A stretch of 64,000 nucleotides of DNA, from positions 1 through 64,000 of the forward strand of contig CAUYUJ010016475.1 in assembly GCA_963575745.1 (NCBI GenBank), written 5' to 3'. Under the pieces are notes generated by a model. That model saw only the letters and a program-made list of their open reading frames with translations, ran no database searches and was not told where the DNA came from. The first letter of the stretch is position 1, and every line of letters starts with the position of its first letter. This DNA comes from Prorocentrum cordatum (Eukaryota > Sar > Dinophyceae > Prorocentrales > Prorocentraceae). Shown piece by piece: positions 1 through 11,182 of this stretch. Position numbers and translations under genes: made by a program.

Positions 1-540
1 GGGATGCTTCAGAGAGGGCCCGAGAGAGCCCCAACACGGCTCCAGGACGGCCCAAGCCCCCCCAGACAGCCCACGAGGGCCCCAGGACAGCCCAAGAAGG
101 CCCTCCGATGGTATACAAAAGCACCAACAGGAGCTCCACTCAGTCTTAGAGCCGTCAAATTCTTTACACTCTGATTGACCTGAGCGGCCCCCCCCCATCG
201 CCCCTAGTTCTTCTCAACCTCGCCCCAAGACGGCACATGAGGCCCTGCAGACATCCCCACTAGAGCCCAAGAGGGTTCCAAGATAACTCTCGGCATGACC
301 TACTCGGACGTCCGACGGCCCATCTCTCGTCCTTCTCTACCTCCTCCTCCTCCGTTTCCCCCTCTCTGCCCCTCATCCCCTCCTCAACCTCCTTCTTCCC
401 TCGAACTCGTCGCCTTCCTCCTCCTCCTCGTCCTCCTCCTCCTCCTCCATCGCCCTCTCCTCATTTGCCTCCACCGACTCTGGGATACGAAAACTGATAC
501 TCATTTTCTCAGGAGGTTTTCTCCTGATCCTCCTCCAGCT
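1..540. repeat. Degenerate CCCAAGAGGGCC-type repeats and pyrimidine tract
   Basis: No gene is seen. The first 300 bases consist of short, imperfect repeats of the type GGCCCAAGARGGCCC, the reverse complement of the GGCCTCTTGGGGCC family found elsewhere in the window. A CCT-rich tract follows at about 340-460. Short open frames here are low-complexity (Pro/Leu-rich) and are not credible genes. Confidence 0.6.
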
Positions 541-542
541 GC

Positions 543-709
543 TCCTTCGAGGCTCTGAAGACATCCCCAAGAAAGTCCAAGAAGGTTCCAACCTAACTCT
601 CGACACCAACTCTTCGGAAATCTCCTCCTTCGAGGCTCTGAAGACATCCCCAAGAAAGTCCAAGAAGGTTCCAACCTAACTCTCGACACCAACTCTCCGG
701 AAATCTCCT
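543..709. repeat. 83-bp direct duplication
   Basis: Two adjacent, nearly identical 83-bp units begin with TCCTTCGAGGCTCTGAAG at 543 and 626. A third, more divergent copy of the GACATCCCC...TAACTCTCG segment lies at about 250-300. Confidence 0.85.
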
Positions 710-774
710 CCCAACCTCCTTCTGCTGCTCCTCCTCCTCCGGCTCTTTATCCTCCTGCTCCTCTTGCTCCTCCT

Positions 775-2600
775 GTAGTTCGTTGTCTTCCTCCTCCGCA
801 GCCTCGTCAAAAGCCCCAGACCACATACTCTTATCACAAGCTCCCCAAAAGCAACCAGGGGTGCCAAGACAGACCAAGGGGGCTCCGAAGAGGGCCCACG
901 ACAGGCTTCCAGGGTCCGGGGAACCACAATTTGATGCGCAGTTCTCCTTTCGTCTCAGAGGCCCACGGAACACTCGCGAGAACTAAAACATACCCCAGAC
1001 CCCAGACTGCTATCACCAGCTCCCCTGAAGAACCCACGAGACTCCTGGACGGTCCAAGAAGACCCCACCACGGGCCTACGACAAGGCTTCCTCTTGCTCG
1101 TCCTCCTCCTGCTCCTCTCTCTCCTGTAGTTCGCTGTCTTCCTTCTCCGCTGCCTTCTGAAGGGCCCCAGATCTGAGACTCATATCCAAGCTCACCAAAG
1201 ACACCAAGGCGCCACAAGACACACCACGGGGGCCCCAAAGAGATCCCACGACAGGCTTCCAGGGTCCGGGGAACCACAATTTGATGCGCCAGTTCGTTTT
1301 CGTTTCTCAGGTGCCCACGGAAACATCGGGAGAGAACGTAAAAAGTCATAGACCCCTGGAGCCCCCAGCCGACCTGCTATCAGGCGCTGCTCCGCCGAAG
1401 AAACGCCACGAGAATCCTGGGGACGCGGTCCAAGAAGACCCCACCAGTCGGCCTACGACGAAGGTTCCTCTTGTTTTGTTGTGTTCCGCCCTTCCTCCTC
1501 CTGCTCCTCTCTCTCCTGTAGTTCGCTGTCTTCCTTCTCCGCTGCCTTCTGAAGGGCCCCAGATCTGAGACTCATATCCAAGCTCACCAAAGACACCAAG
1601 GCGCCACAAGACACACCTCGGGGCCCAGAAGTAGATTAGACGACAGGCTTTCGCAGGTGCCGGCGGACGCCATCTAATGTAATTGCGCAGTTCTCCTTTT
1701 CCGTCTTCAGGGGGCGGCCCACGGAACACTCGGGGAACCTAAAACAATTACCCCTGAGACCCCAGACTGCTATTCAGCCAGTCCCCTTAGTGAGAACCCA
1801 TACGAGACGCCTGGACGGTCAAGAGGCACCCCCACCACGTTGGGCCCCTTCCGTCATATGGGCTTCCCTCTTGCTGTGACCAGAATTGGCGCCCCTTTCT
1901 CTGTAGGCGGTGGGGCTGTCTGCGCCTTCGCGCGGCCGCTGCCTTCTGAAGGGCCCCAGATCTGAGACTCATATCCAAGCTCACCAAAGACACCAAGGCG
2001 CCACAGGACACACCTTGGGGGCCCCAAAGAGATCCCACGACAGGCTTCCAAGGTCTGGGGAACCACAATTTGATGCGCAGTTCTCCTTACGTCTCAGAAG
2101 CCCACAGAACACTCGCGAGAACTAAAACATACCCCAGACCCCAAGGTGCTGGATTGCAACATAGCCTCCCCTGGGTAGAACCCACGAGACTCTGTGGACG
2201 CGGCCCAGAGAAGGATCGTCCCACCACGGGCCTACGACAAGGCTTCCTCTTGCTCTTCCTCCTCCTGCTCCTCTCTCTCCTGTTGTTCGCTGTCTTCCTT
2301 CTCCGCTGCCTTCTGAAGGGCCCCAGATCTGAGACTCATATCCAAGCTCCCCAAAGACACCAAGGCGCCACAAGACACACCTCGGGGGCCCCAAAGAGAT
2401 CCCACGACAGGCTTCCAGGGTCTGGGAACCACAATTTGATGCGCAGTTCTCCTTCCGTCTCAGAAGCCCACGGAACACTCGCGAGAACTAAAACATACCC
2501 CAGACCCCAGACTGCTATCACCAGCTCACCTGAAGAACCCACGAGACTCCTGGACGGTCCAAGAAGACCCCACCACGGGCCTACGACCAGACTTCCAGCC
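775..2600. repeat. Tandem repeat of ~350-400 bp, about five units
   Basis: The marker AGATCTGAGACTCATATCC occurs at 1169, 1561, 1958 and 2325, giving spacings of 392, 397 and 367 bases. GAACCACAATTTGATGCGC occurs at about 920, 1270, 2059 and 2427, with a diverged copy near 1670. Each unit starts in a CTCCTCCT-rich stretch. Open frames recur in every unit on both strands and change frame between units, so this is best read as a satellite and not a gene. Confidence 0.85.
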
Positions 2601-2883
2601 TCCATCAGCTCAGCACTCCGACCTCTAGCGTCCGGCATCCGACTTTCCACCTTCACCTCCACTCCAGCGTCCACCAACTCTGCGCCCTGAGCCCCGCCCC
2701 GGGTGCTACCGCGCACTCGCCTCGCCTCGCCTCCGCTCGCACAATTCCCACACACCTCATTGAACAATTGTGTTCTCGCCCGCGCCCAGAAACATCGTAG
2801 GTGCAAGGATCAAGATTAGAAGGCGAAGCGCAGCGAGCCTTAAAATCTTGTATATGTATACGCACACACTCCAAATCGAGTGG

Positions 2884-3075
2884 GTATGTATGTATGTATG
2901 TATGTATGCATGCATGCATGCATGCATGTATGTATGTATGTATGTATGTATGTATGTATGTATGTATATGTCTATGTCTATGTCTATGTCTATGTCTATG
3001 TCTATGTCTATGTCTAAGTCTATGTCTATGTCTATGTCTATGTCTATGTCTATGTCTATGTCTATGTCTATGTAC

Positions 3076-3113
<38 letters not shown>

Positions 3114-3213
3114 GTATATGTGTATGTATATGTATGAATACACACACACATATATATATATATATGCATATATATATATATGTGCATATATCTATATATA
3201 TATATATATATAT
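2884..3213. repeat. Graded microsatellite block: TATG, TCTATG, TATATG, TA
   Basis: A tetranucleotide run (GTAT)n with an internal (GCAT)n passes near 2967 into a hexanucleotide (TCTATG)n. Near 3074 it becomes (TATATG)n and then (TA)n to about 3213. Each repeat differs from the previous one by a base substitution or an added dinucleotide. Confidence 0.95.
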
Positions 3214-3760
3214 TATCATACGCACTTCTCCGAGGGAGTAGAGTTCAGAGGCGATTAATGCGTACGCGCCGCGTCGTTCGCGATGTTTCTGGCCGTTTCG
3301 CTAGGGACATTCCCGAAATTCGGAAAATCGGTGGCACCCCTAACACAGATCGTGACGTCAGGGTCCAAAAACACATGGGAATTTCAACATTTGAACATAA
3401 AAAACACACATGGTAATTTCAAGAATCTTGATCCCGATTCTCAGAGAATTGCGGTTTCGCCTGAGACATCCTCCCGAAATCGAGCCCCGACGTACCTTCT
3501 GGTACCCAGACCCCGCCTCGGAGCCTCCTGGGGGGCTCCTGGAACCTCGTGGGGCTTTCTGTGCTTCCTGGTTCCCCAGACCCCGCCTCGGAACATCCTG
3601 GGGGTCTCCTGGAACCTCCTGGGGCCTCCTTGGGCATGCTGCGGCCTCCTGGAGCCTCTTGGGGCCTCCTGGAGCCTCCTGGGGTTTCCTGGAGCCTCCT
3701 GAGGCCGCCTGGGGCCTCCTGGGGCCTCCTGGGGCCTCCTGGGGCTTCAGAATTTTATGC
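3214..3760. repeat. Short unique segment then GGCCTCCTGGGGCC minisatellite
   Basis: Up to about 3420 the sequence is largely unique, with a near-repeat of AAAAACACATGG about 30 bases apart. A 68-69-bp unit containing CAGACCCCGCCTCGGA is duplicated at about 3510 and 3578. From 3590 to 3750 the sequence is a degenerate GGCCTCCTGGAGCC repeat. No gene is seen. Confidence 0.7.
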
Positions 3761-4240
3761 ACACGCAGAGACACAAATCACACCCAACACGTCACACGCT
3801 AGACAAACATAACACACACAACACCTACAACGCACAGAAAGCACGCACAACACAGAGCACACATCACACACCCCCACACAACACTCACAATCCTGGGGCC
3901 TCCTGGAAACTCTTCCGGTATCCAAGTCGGGCCTCCTGAGGCTTCTGGGGGGCCTTGGTACACACATCACAATGTGTAGCAACCCCACTTGTGCTCAAGT
4001 GCCCTCGTCGATCCTCCTGCTCGATCTCCAATTCTTTTAGGGGGACTCTTTCTCGATCTTAGATTCTTCTGCGTTCACCTCCTGCCTCTTCCCCTTCTCC
4101 TAGGCACGCCCTGGCCGCGCCACCCCAGCTTCCCCTTCTCCATCTCCGATCCCGCCGTCATGGTGTCTTGCTGCTTCAAACGCCCTTTTCAGTTTTTTTG
4201 GTATGAGCCTGGGCACACACGTACCACTTGTGTGTATATA
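3761..4240. other. CA-rich then unclassified spacer
   Basis: A CACACAACAC-rich stretch runs from 3760 to 3890 and is followed by about 350 bases with no recognisable gene or repeat. A short (TA)n follows near 4238-4252. Confidence 0.4.
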
Positions 4241-4279
4241 TATATATATATATACCAAACAGGTTTTGCACTTTGGGAT

Positions 4280-4700
4280 TCTTGCCTGTCGTTGTTGGTC
4301 TGGCGGTTCCGTGGTCGCCGCCGCCGCCCCGTCGCCACCCCTTCGACGCCCATCGTCTGGGCCTGGCTGTTGGTCTGGGGGCTCCGTGGTCGCCGTCGCA
4401 GCCCCGTCGCCGCCTCGTCGACGCCCGTCGTCTGGGCCTGGCTGGCGGTCTGGCGGCTTCGTGGTCGCCGTCGCCTCCCCGTCGCCGCCCCGTCGCCGCC
4501 TAGATTGCACAGTATCGATGCCCCTTTCTGTAAGAAGACTCGGATCTCCACCCCCAGGGCTAACGGCACATACGTTCACATTGCAATCTACATATGATTA
4601 TGCGCCATCGTCCATGCGAAATATGAATTCATACCGCCCCAAGCAAGCCAGATTGGCAGTTTGCAATACTCCTCTTGCCATCGTCATCGCCGCCTTCGTC
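4280..4700. repeat. GTCGCC-rich repeat plus outer end of the palindrome family
   Basis: Bases 4290-4500 are a GTCGCCGCC/GTCGTCTGG-rich repeat that matches 52800-53000. The next ~170 bases (AAGAAGACT, then a CATATGATT and AAATATGA series) match the outer end of the left palindrome arm at about 53005-53120 and part of the palindrome spacer at about 54660-54720. This makes it another copy of that family. Confidence 0.6.
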
Positions 4701-4733
4701 ACCATCGCTACTCTCACAATCGTGTGTACCTTT

Positions 4734-5010
4734 CCGGCGTCGCCATGATACCGCGCCCGCCCAAGTCATTGACTCGCATTGAAGGGCCTGCTGGGAAGTG
4801 CCCAGCGGCAAGCGCCACCGCGGCCGCGTCGCGCCAAACCAGCTCGCCGCTATGCGCGCGAACGCGCGCGGGCTAGCGCGGCCGCAAAGATGCACCATCC
4901 AACGCCAAGAAATCATCGCAATCGCCGCCCCATGGGTTTTGGGGTGGGTGGATGGGTGGGATGTTGCGGGTGGGTGGGATGTTTGCAAGAGCGTGGCATA
5001 TGTCAATGCG
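4734..5010 (-). repeat. Interspersed repeat, copy in inverted orientation
   Basis: The reverse complement matches 58200-58410 and 56780-56990, sharing GGTATCATGGCG, CGAGTCAGTGACTTGGGC-like and TTTGGCGCGAC segments. Its outer part (GTGGGTGGGATGTTTGC at about 4965-4985) is also found at the inner edge of both palindrome arms near 54500 and 55075. Confidence 0.8.
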
Positions 5011-5039
5011 ATGGTAAAAATAAACAGCACCATATCGAT

Positions 5040-5330
5040 TCCACCGCGCAGCTTGCACAACACAGGTTGCGCAGTATAGATTGCACCACATCTCTTGCAC
5101 TACGCCGGCTATTCCACATCGGGTGTGCGCCACGCCGAGTGCACAACATCCATTGCATCACATAGATTGCACAGCATAGCTTTCACACCATTGATTGCAC
5201 CATATACATTGAAACGCAAGGATTGCACCGCGCAGGCTGCACCACGTCAATTGCACCACGTATACTGCAAAGTATATGTTGCACCGCATATTGCACCACA
5301 TAATCTGGTACCTGATTGCACCACGCATTT
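5040..5330 (+). repeat. 14-bp degenerate minisatellite TTGCACCACATAGA
   Basis: TTGCACC/TTGCGC/CTGCACC words recur every 12-15 bases, usually 14, for nearly 300 bases. Related blocks lie at 13085-13305, and inverted ones at about 56535-56680 and 58040-58120. Confidence 0.8.
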
Positions 5331-5417
5331 TTTCCGCGCCTCCTGTCTTGTTTCCCCCTCTTCCTTCTGTTCCTCTCCCTCCTCCTCCTCCTCCTCCTCC
5401 TCCTCCCACTTTTCTTT

Positions 5418-5439
5418 GCCGTGGTTATTTTGGCTCGAG
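5418..5439 (+). other. Candidate spliced-leader relic
   Basis: The 22 bases match the dinoflagellate spliced leader (known consensus ending GCCATTTTGGCTCAAG) with four differences, all transitions. It keeps CCGT at the start and the ATTTTGGCTC core. It lies a few hundred bases upstream of the decayed LINE, as expected if a trans-spliced transcript was reinserted. Confidence 0.5.
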
Positions 5440-6334
5440 GCCGAGAAGGTGTCCATTTCACTGAACCACGAGGAATCCTCCCACCAGTCCTCGCTGACTT
5501 GACGCCGCAACAAGGGGCTTGCGGCCACCCTTTCACGCTTTTCCTGCTTCTCGCTCCGGCCTTGCAGGCGGCTATCCATATCCGCTCGTCGAGCCTCGCT
5601 CCGAAACGTCCATATCCACTCGCCGAGTTCCGCTCCGAGCCTTCCATATCGCTCGCCGAGCTCCGCTTTGAGCCCTTCATGCCGCCCTCGGCGCCGCTGG
5701 TCCCTTCCACCGACTTTTCCGCCGTCACGGTCCGGCAGCGCATCGCCTTGTGTCGTTGGCAACATGCAGAACATCCTCCCCCTGAGCAGCAGACTGCCCC
5801 CCCGACCGCATCTCAGTCATGGCAAACAGCAGCGAGAGTGGAAGCGGCAGCGAGCGCTCGGCATCGCGCAACCCCCGTCGCCCCGAGCTTCCAGACATCG
5901 ACTCTAGCGCCTGCATCACGCTGACCATCGTGACCGCGGCTTCCTCAGGGAAGCACAATGCCCGCGATGTGAAGCAGCTTGTGGTGCCCTCGCAGCTGTC
6001 CAACGTGCTGAAGCCGCCCTTTCGGGGTGCACCTCAAGCCGCGCTGCGCCGCGATCTGTCTGCGCTGGTCGCTCTTCGGCTCGCCCTGCATCCGCTGGCC
6101 CTTCAGGTGATTGCGCCCAACTAGACCCTCTCCCAGGGCCCGACCCACGGCGCGCCTCGCAGCTGGCTGCCGACGTCGACAAATTCGATACTTTCCCGAC
6201 GCCAGAGCGCCAGGACCAAAATTATTGGCGACCCTCGCAGTTGGCCGCCGACATGGACAAGTTCGCGACCCGCTCATCGCAAGAGCGCCCCGCATTGAAG
6301 TGGCCGCCCAGAGGCTCCCGCTGCCCATGGCGAT
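5440..6334 (+). other. Possible 5' part of the LINE relic
   Basis: Short overlapping frames are present, including a Ser-rich frame at 5819-6124, but no domain can be recognised. The segment has codon-like GC bias and runs into the clearer LINE coding remains. It is probably the 5' UTR or the start of the element's first ORF. Confidence 0.3.
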
Positions 6335-7185
6335 GTGCATCCTACCCCTGGACCCACCCCTGCCGCCCAAGTGCCCCGCTTCCCCCTGCCCGAGGAGCTG
6401 GGCGCTGCCCTTCAGAGACCCATGCAGCAGCGAGCTGCCCACGCTGCTAACACCTTCCGCATTCAAGCAGGTCGGTTTCTCGAGCGGTCTCAGGGGAGTT
6501 CCCGCTCCCTCCATCAGCAGCATGTTCTGCAGGCAGAGCGCCGAGTGGGCAACCTGGCGGACTCGGTCGCCCACGCCCGCCGCGAGCAAAATAGCCAGGC
6601 TGCCGAACAGCAACGCGTGCGGCGACAAGTCGACCAGATCCGCGACGCCATCGCTCTTGCGGAGGCGCACATCTCGATCGTGGATCGCGCGCGGCTCGCC
6701 GAGTGGGACCGCGCCCCAGACGCCGCGCTATGCCCCGTCGGCCCGTCGGCGGCCGGCGCCTCGTCTCGCCCGAAGTCCTCCCCAACAGACTACAGGAGTG
6801 GATCGGCCGCGCGGGCCTTCAATCCGACGGCGCCGAACTTCGCCGAGGCGAACCCGCTTGCCGGATTATTCTTCAAGTCAGAGGTCCTCGAGAAGTCGCC
6901 ATGCCACGCGCGCTTGCCCTCCAGGAGGCTCCGCGCGATGCCGCTGGCAAGTGGGGGCGCTTTGCCTCCCCGGGCGCCGCTGGGCAGCGCGTCGACCTCC
7001 ACCTCGTCCGAGACAAGTCGCCGCTGCGAGTCCACGCCGAGACCCGCTGCGCGAAGCTGCAGACGCTGCTCCAGCACCAGTGCCCCGACTCGACTGGCAG
7101 TGACGCGCCATCCGCGACGAGGGTGGAACCCGCAGCAATGCGACGCCCGTCGCCCGTTTCGACATCCGCGGCCGGGCTGACTTAG
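6335..7185 (+). pseudogene. LINE ORF1-like remnant (coiled coil and C-terminal domain)
   Basis: The frame from 6335 gives a Gln/Arg/Ala-rich coiled coil at about 6500-6680 (key stretch AERRVGNLADSVAHARRE). Coding character then moves to the frame of 6703-7185. There the segment DLHLVRDKSPLRV, followed by CAKLQTLLQ, resembles the small basic domain that ends ORF1 or begins the polyprotein in dinoflagellate LINEs. The change of frame near 6700-6790 is a disabling frameshift. The family assignment rests on position upstream of an endonuclease and on pattern resemblance, with no invariant catalytic residue to check. Confidence 0.45.
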
Positions 7186-7654
7186 CCATCCTCGAGGGAA
7201 AGATATAGGCGGTCGGCCGCCAGCAGTTCCATGGCGTGGACCGCGCCGCCACCGGGCCCTCTTCTTTGACGCCGCGTCCGCTGCCTGGCGCCCCGCACCG
7301 CCTGCGGGCGCCGTGGGTCGCCCCCGAAGGCCCCTCGCACGCTGCCGCCGCCGGCTGGGGCGCCCGCGCGCCGATGCGCCGCAGACGCGTCCGCCGCGGG
7401 CGCAAGCGGGCCGCCCTCTCCCAGTTCTCGCGGCGCCGGCGCGCCATCCTCTTGCAGGGGGCTCGCGGATCCGAGGCGCTGCCCCGCGCGCGCGCGGGCG
7501 CGCCGCCGTGCCCGCGCAAGCTCTGCCCCTCCGAGCGCACTTCCGCCGAGGGCGCCGCGTCCGCGGCCATCGGTGGCGCTGCCGCCCTCGCCCCGCGGTT
7601 CGCAAGGACGCAGCTGGGGCATCTTCAAGAGGACCGTCCACCGATCATCGCTCG

Positions 7655-8417
7655 CAGCTATCTCGCCCCTGGAAGCACCCAGCTGCTCGCCATCGCTAAT
7701 ACTCCATTGCCCAACGCGCTGGTTTTGACGAATGTTCACCACCGCGAGCTGGCCGCGCGCGAGATCGCGACAGGGCCCGCGCCGCCCAGCGCATGCACCG
7801 CGAGTGGGCAGAGCAAGACTACCGACACTGCGCGTTCCCGGCGACGAGCGACATCAACGCCGCCAGCCGCAGTCGCAGCGCGCCCGCCTAACGCTCGATG
7901 GCAACAACCGCCAGCAGCAGCCGTTCTGAATCCCCTCTTCGACTCCATGCTCGAGGTCGAGTCGGACTTGCCGACGAAGTTCAACGAGGCGGACTACGCG
8001 ACGTCGGCGATCGACCGCGCATTCATCAGCCACCCACCGCATGCCGCGCGGGAGTTCGCCGCGCGGGTCGACATCGCCCACGGCGCGAACATCCTGTCGG
8101 AAAAGCACCTCAGTGACCACGCCGTCATCATCTTCGCCATCGGCATCAAGCCGCCCACGCCCCCCGCAGAGCAGGCCATTCCTCCCGCCATCTTCCCTGG
8201 CCCGAGACGCCCCATCGATCTGCGGCAGCTCATCGGCGCCTCCAACGCCGTCAACGCTCCCCTCGAGAACCTCCGGCGGTCGCACGAGCGCTTCGCGCTC
8301 TGCGCCGTCCGCATGGTTCGCGATGACTGGGTTCGCTCATCCACCGGCGACGACGCCCTCCATGGCTACCGCGACGGCCGCGCCACCGCCGCGCGCTCGA
8401 TCTCCAGTGCCATTTGA
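7655..8417 (+). pseudogene. LINE APE-type endonuclease remnant
   Basis: In the frame ending at the stop of 8417 the series ALVLTNVHHREL, then AIDRAFIS, then LSEKHLSDHAVIIF is visible. These match the end of an APE-like endonuclease/exonuclease/phosphatase fold. SDHA holds the conserved Asp-His pair and IDR the preceding strand. Between about 7735 and 7905 the better match lies in a second frame, so at least two frameshifts interrupt the domain. The domain would nick target DNA for target-primed reverse transcription. It follows the ORF1-like remnant and precedes the remains of the RT, the normal order for this LINE class. Confidence 0.7.
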
Positions 8418-8721
8418 CGCTGGGACATTACCTTCGCGCGACGCCTCCAACGTCGCCTCCAGCACCCTGTCGAGCGACTCCCCCTTCGCCGACTGTCGCC
8501 CCCCCTTGGCGCCGCGACATCGAGGTCCGCTGGCGCTCTCTGGCGCGCGGGGCCGTCTGCCGCCATCGGGGGCAGGCCGGCGCCGCCCCTCCCGAGAAGC
8601 TCTGAAACATCCTTCGAGCCCCCCGCAAGCGGTGTCTCACCTGGGCCCCGCGGAGGCGCCGCCTCGCTCTTAAGGGGGCAAGTCCACGGCCCGCACGCGG
8701 GCTCCACCGAGGTTGACGGAG

Positions 8722-8934
<213 letters not shown>

Positions 8935-8939
8935 GCGCC

Positions 8940-10350
8940 ACGGGCGACGCCCTGCGCGCACACTGGCAGCCCATCTTCGCTGCGAAGTCGGTCGGCAGCT
9001 CCAGGCGCAGCAGCGCGTCGAGCAGCGCGCGCCCCGTGGCGACCTGATGGACGTCGGGGCTCCGCACAAGCAAGGCATCAGGGCCTTCCTTATTCGCGCC
9101 GCCCCGTCGGCGCCTGGCCTCGACTGCCCGCCGCGCCCTGCCGGGCTCGCCCGCGTCGCGTTCGACTTGCCCCGCGGCTGCGCAGGCGCATGCGCTGGCG
9201 ACTTCGGCCTCCTGCGCGGCAAGGTCGCACCGGTGCAGCACGTTGCCGGGCCTTTCTGCCGCCGCTGAAGAACTCGTTCTGCTCTCGCTCGAGCCGCGCA
9301 TGCGCGCGTGATCGCCCCGCTCTGGGGCGATTCGACGTCTGCCACCATTGCCCAGACCCGCGCTTTTCTTTCCGAGCCCCCCCCCCCCCTTGGCTCGGCG
9401 TCTCGATATCTGGGCGCGCCACATACTCCGGGGGCTTCCTGGGCCCAGCAGCGTCTCTTTCGGGCGAACGGCATGCCCTGGGGCAAAAACTGGGGCAGCG
9501 CGGCAATCTTGCGCATCCAGTCCAGTCGGGCAGCGACGCCACTGATCGCTTATGTAAAGCATCTGCGCTCTCCACACTCAGCTACGCTGCTCAGATCTAT
9601 CCCGTGGAGCAGACAACGCTCGACGTGAACTTTACATCATGTGCTATATGACGGCCCAGCCGCCGAACCCGCCGCGCAAAGTTGACCTCGTCGCAATGGC
9701 CGAGTGGGCTCCGGCGCCCGTCCCAGCCCCGCTCCACGTAGTCGCAGTTGCCGCCGTTATGCGTTCCGCTTCGGTGACGCGCTTGGGCGACCGGGGAGAC
9801 TTCTCCCGCCTGTGCGACGCGGCGTGGGCGGAGCATTATCAGCAGCGTCGCGCGCTGGAATGCTGGGCGCTGGCCCCCGCCCTTCTGGGCTCAGCCCGTC
9901 TTCATTGCGCATTATTGCTTGAGCCCCTGCTCTGGCCAGTGCCGCGGAATCTATCCCTCCCGGGTGATCAGTTCGGCCCGGCTCTAGCAGAGGGCCGCGC
10001 CGAGCTTGCAGCTGCCGCCCCCGTTGCCCTGCAGCGCCGTGCGCGTGTTCAGAGAGCGATTGCTGCATCGCTGCGGGTCGCGCGTTTCTCATCGCCCTTC
10101 GCCGCCGCGCTCGCCAAACGCATGGCCTCTTGGGGCCTGCAGCTTCTGTCCCCCGACGCGCTTCCCAAGCGCTGGGCGCCGCTGTCCAGGGCCCTCCAAG
10201 GGCCCCATCCGAGCTGGAGCTGGGCCGCTTGTAAGACTCTCAGCGGAGGGTGGGCCGCTGCCGCCCGAGTGCGCGTCTTAGCGCCCCGCGCGTGCGTCTC
10301 CGGCTGCTTGCGCAATTGCAGGCGCCTTTACCCTTTCCCCGCTATCTCTC
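8940..10350 (+). pseudogene. LINE RT/C-terminal remnant with the RT core deleted
   Basis: At 8940-9010 a frame reads GDALRAHWQPIFAAK, typical of the linker between endonuclease and RT. At about 9080-9130 APSAPGLDCPP resembles the SAPGPDGIPY start of the RT domain. By 9308 the reading has already jumped to the post-catalytic region (IAPLWGDS, then SRYLG in one frame and ALSTLSYAAQIYP in another). The following frame, 9639-10300, resembles the long helical C-terminal part of the polyprotein. The palm motifs, including the YADD-type aspartates, are absent: only about 150-200 bases lie where 600 or more are needed. The copy is dead, with several frame changes. Confidence 0.7.
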
Positions 10351-10540
10351 CCGTCCTCGCCTCCTGCGCCCCCTTCTGGCCCCCTGGCCCGCCCCCCCCC
10401 CGCGCGACTCTCGCGTCCTGGGGCTTGGGCGCCGACTCCGCGTGCAGCGCTGACCTCGACGGCGCCGCGACGTTGCGTCGCGCGCGTCAGCGCGTCGCGC
10501 CCGCGCGCCGCGCAAACGACAAAATGAAACTACAATTCGC

Positions 10541-10640
10541 GCCGGCTCCCAAGTTCGCCCAGCGAAGGTCCCAACCATATGCTGTTGTGAATACCGCAAT
10601 GGTGAATGCCATCTTCGCCCGCGCCCCCTATGCGGCCGCG
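10541..10640 (+). repeat. Module B (array-element terminal module), with one degenerate monomer
   Basis: The segment with CCCAACCATATGCTGTTGTG and AATACCGCAATGGTGAAT matches 25663-25748 and the reverse complement of 52716-52795. It is followed by CCCCTATGCGGCCGCGAG, a diverged form of the satellite core. Confidence 0.75.
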
Positions 10641-11180
10641 AGCCCCGCGGGGGGCGCGGCGGGGTGCGCGGCGCGAACAAAGACGATAGGTCTGCGTGCG
10701 ACTGGGAGCGTGTGAGCGCGAGCGCGATTGAGTCTGATTGTGAATGAGTTTGCGCGCGCGGGAGTCTAATTACGCGCGCGAATGTCGACGCCCACGTCGG
10801 CGCGCCCCTCGCAAGGGTCGCGCCCGCTTCCTTCCCGTTCTGTTTCTCCCCCTCTGCCCGCGCGCGCCAATGTCCAAGGCTGCGGGCGCAGATCCGCGCG
10901 GAGTTCCCGCGGCGCGCGCCGGTCGCCCCGAAGGGGCCCAGGCGACGCGCGCGAGTCCGCTGCGCGGTGCAGAGAGCGCCAGCTGGCTGGCTGGCGGCGG
11001 GCAAGTCTCTGGCCGCCGGGCAGACCGACGACGGGGGCGAGCGAGGCGCTGGGCAGAGCGCAGCATGGAGTTCCCGCGACGCGCGCCGGTCGCCACGAGA
11101 GGGCCCCAGCGACGCGCGCGGGTCGCCCGCGGCGCAAGGCCGAACAGTGAGACTGCGAGGTTCGGGCGGGCTTCTCCCCA
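10641..11180. other. GC-rich segment with a ~171-bp duplication
   Basis: No gene is recognised. A unit containing GGAGTTCCCGC and GCGCGCCGGTCGCC appears at about 10897 and again at about 11067, so part of the segment is duplicated in tandem. GC content is extreme, and all long open frames are Arg/Ala-rich shadows. Confidence 0.5.
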
Positions 11181-11182
11181 GG

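Noticed and set aside
5040-5330. CRISPR-like array (short repeats at regular spacing)
   Set aside because: The period is 14 bases with no separate spacers, and the repeat drifts gradually. A nuclear eukaryotic minisatellite fits better.
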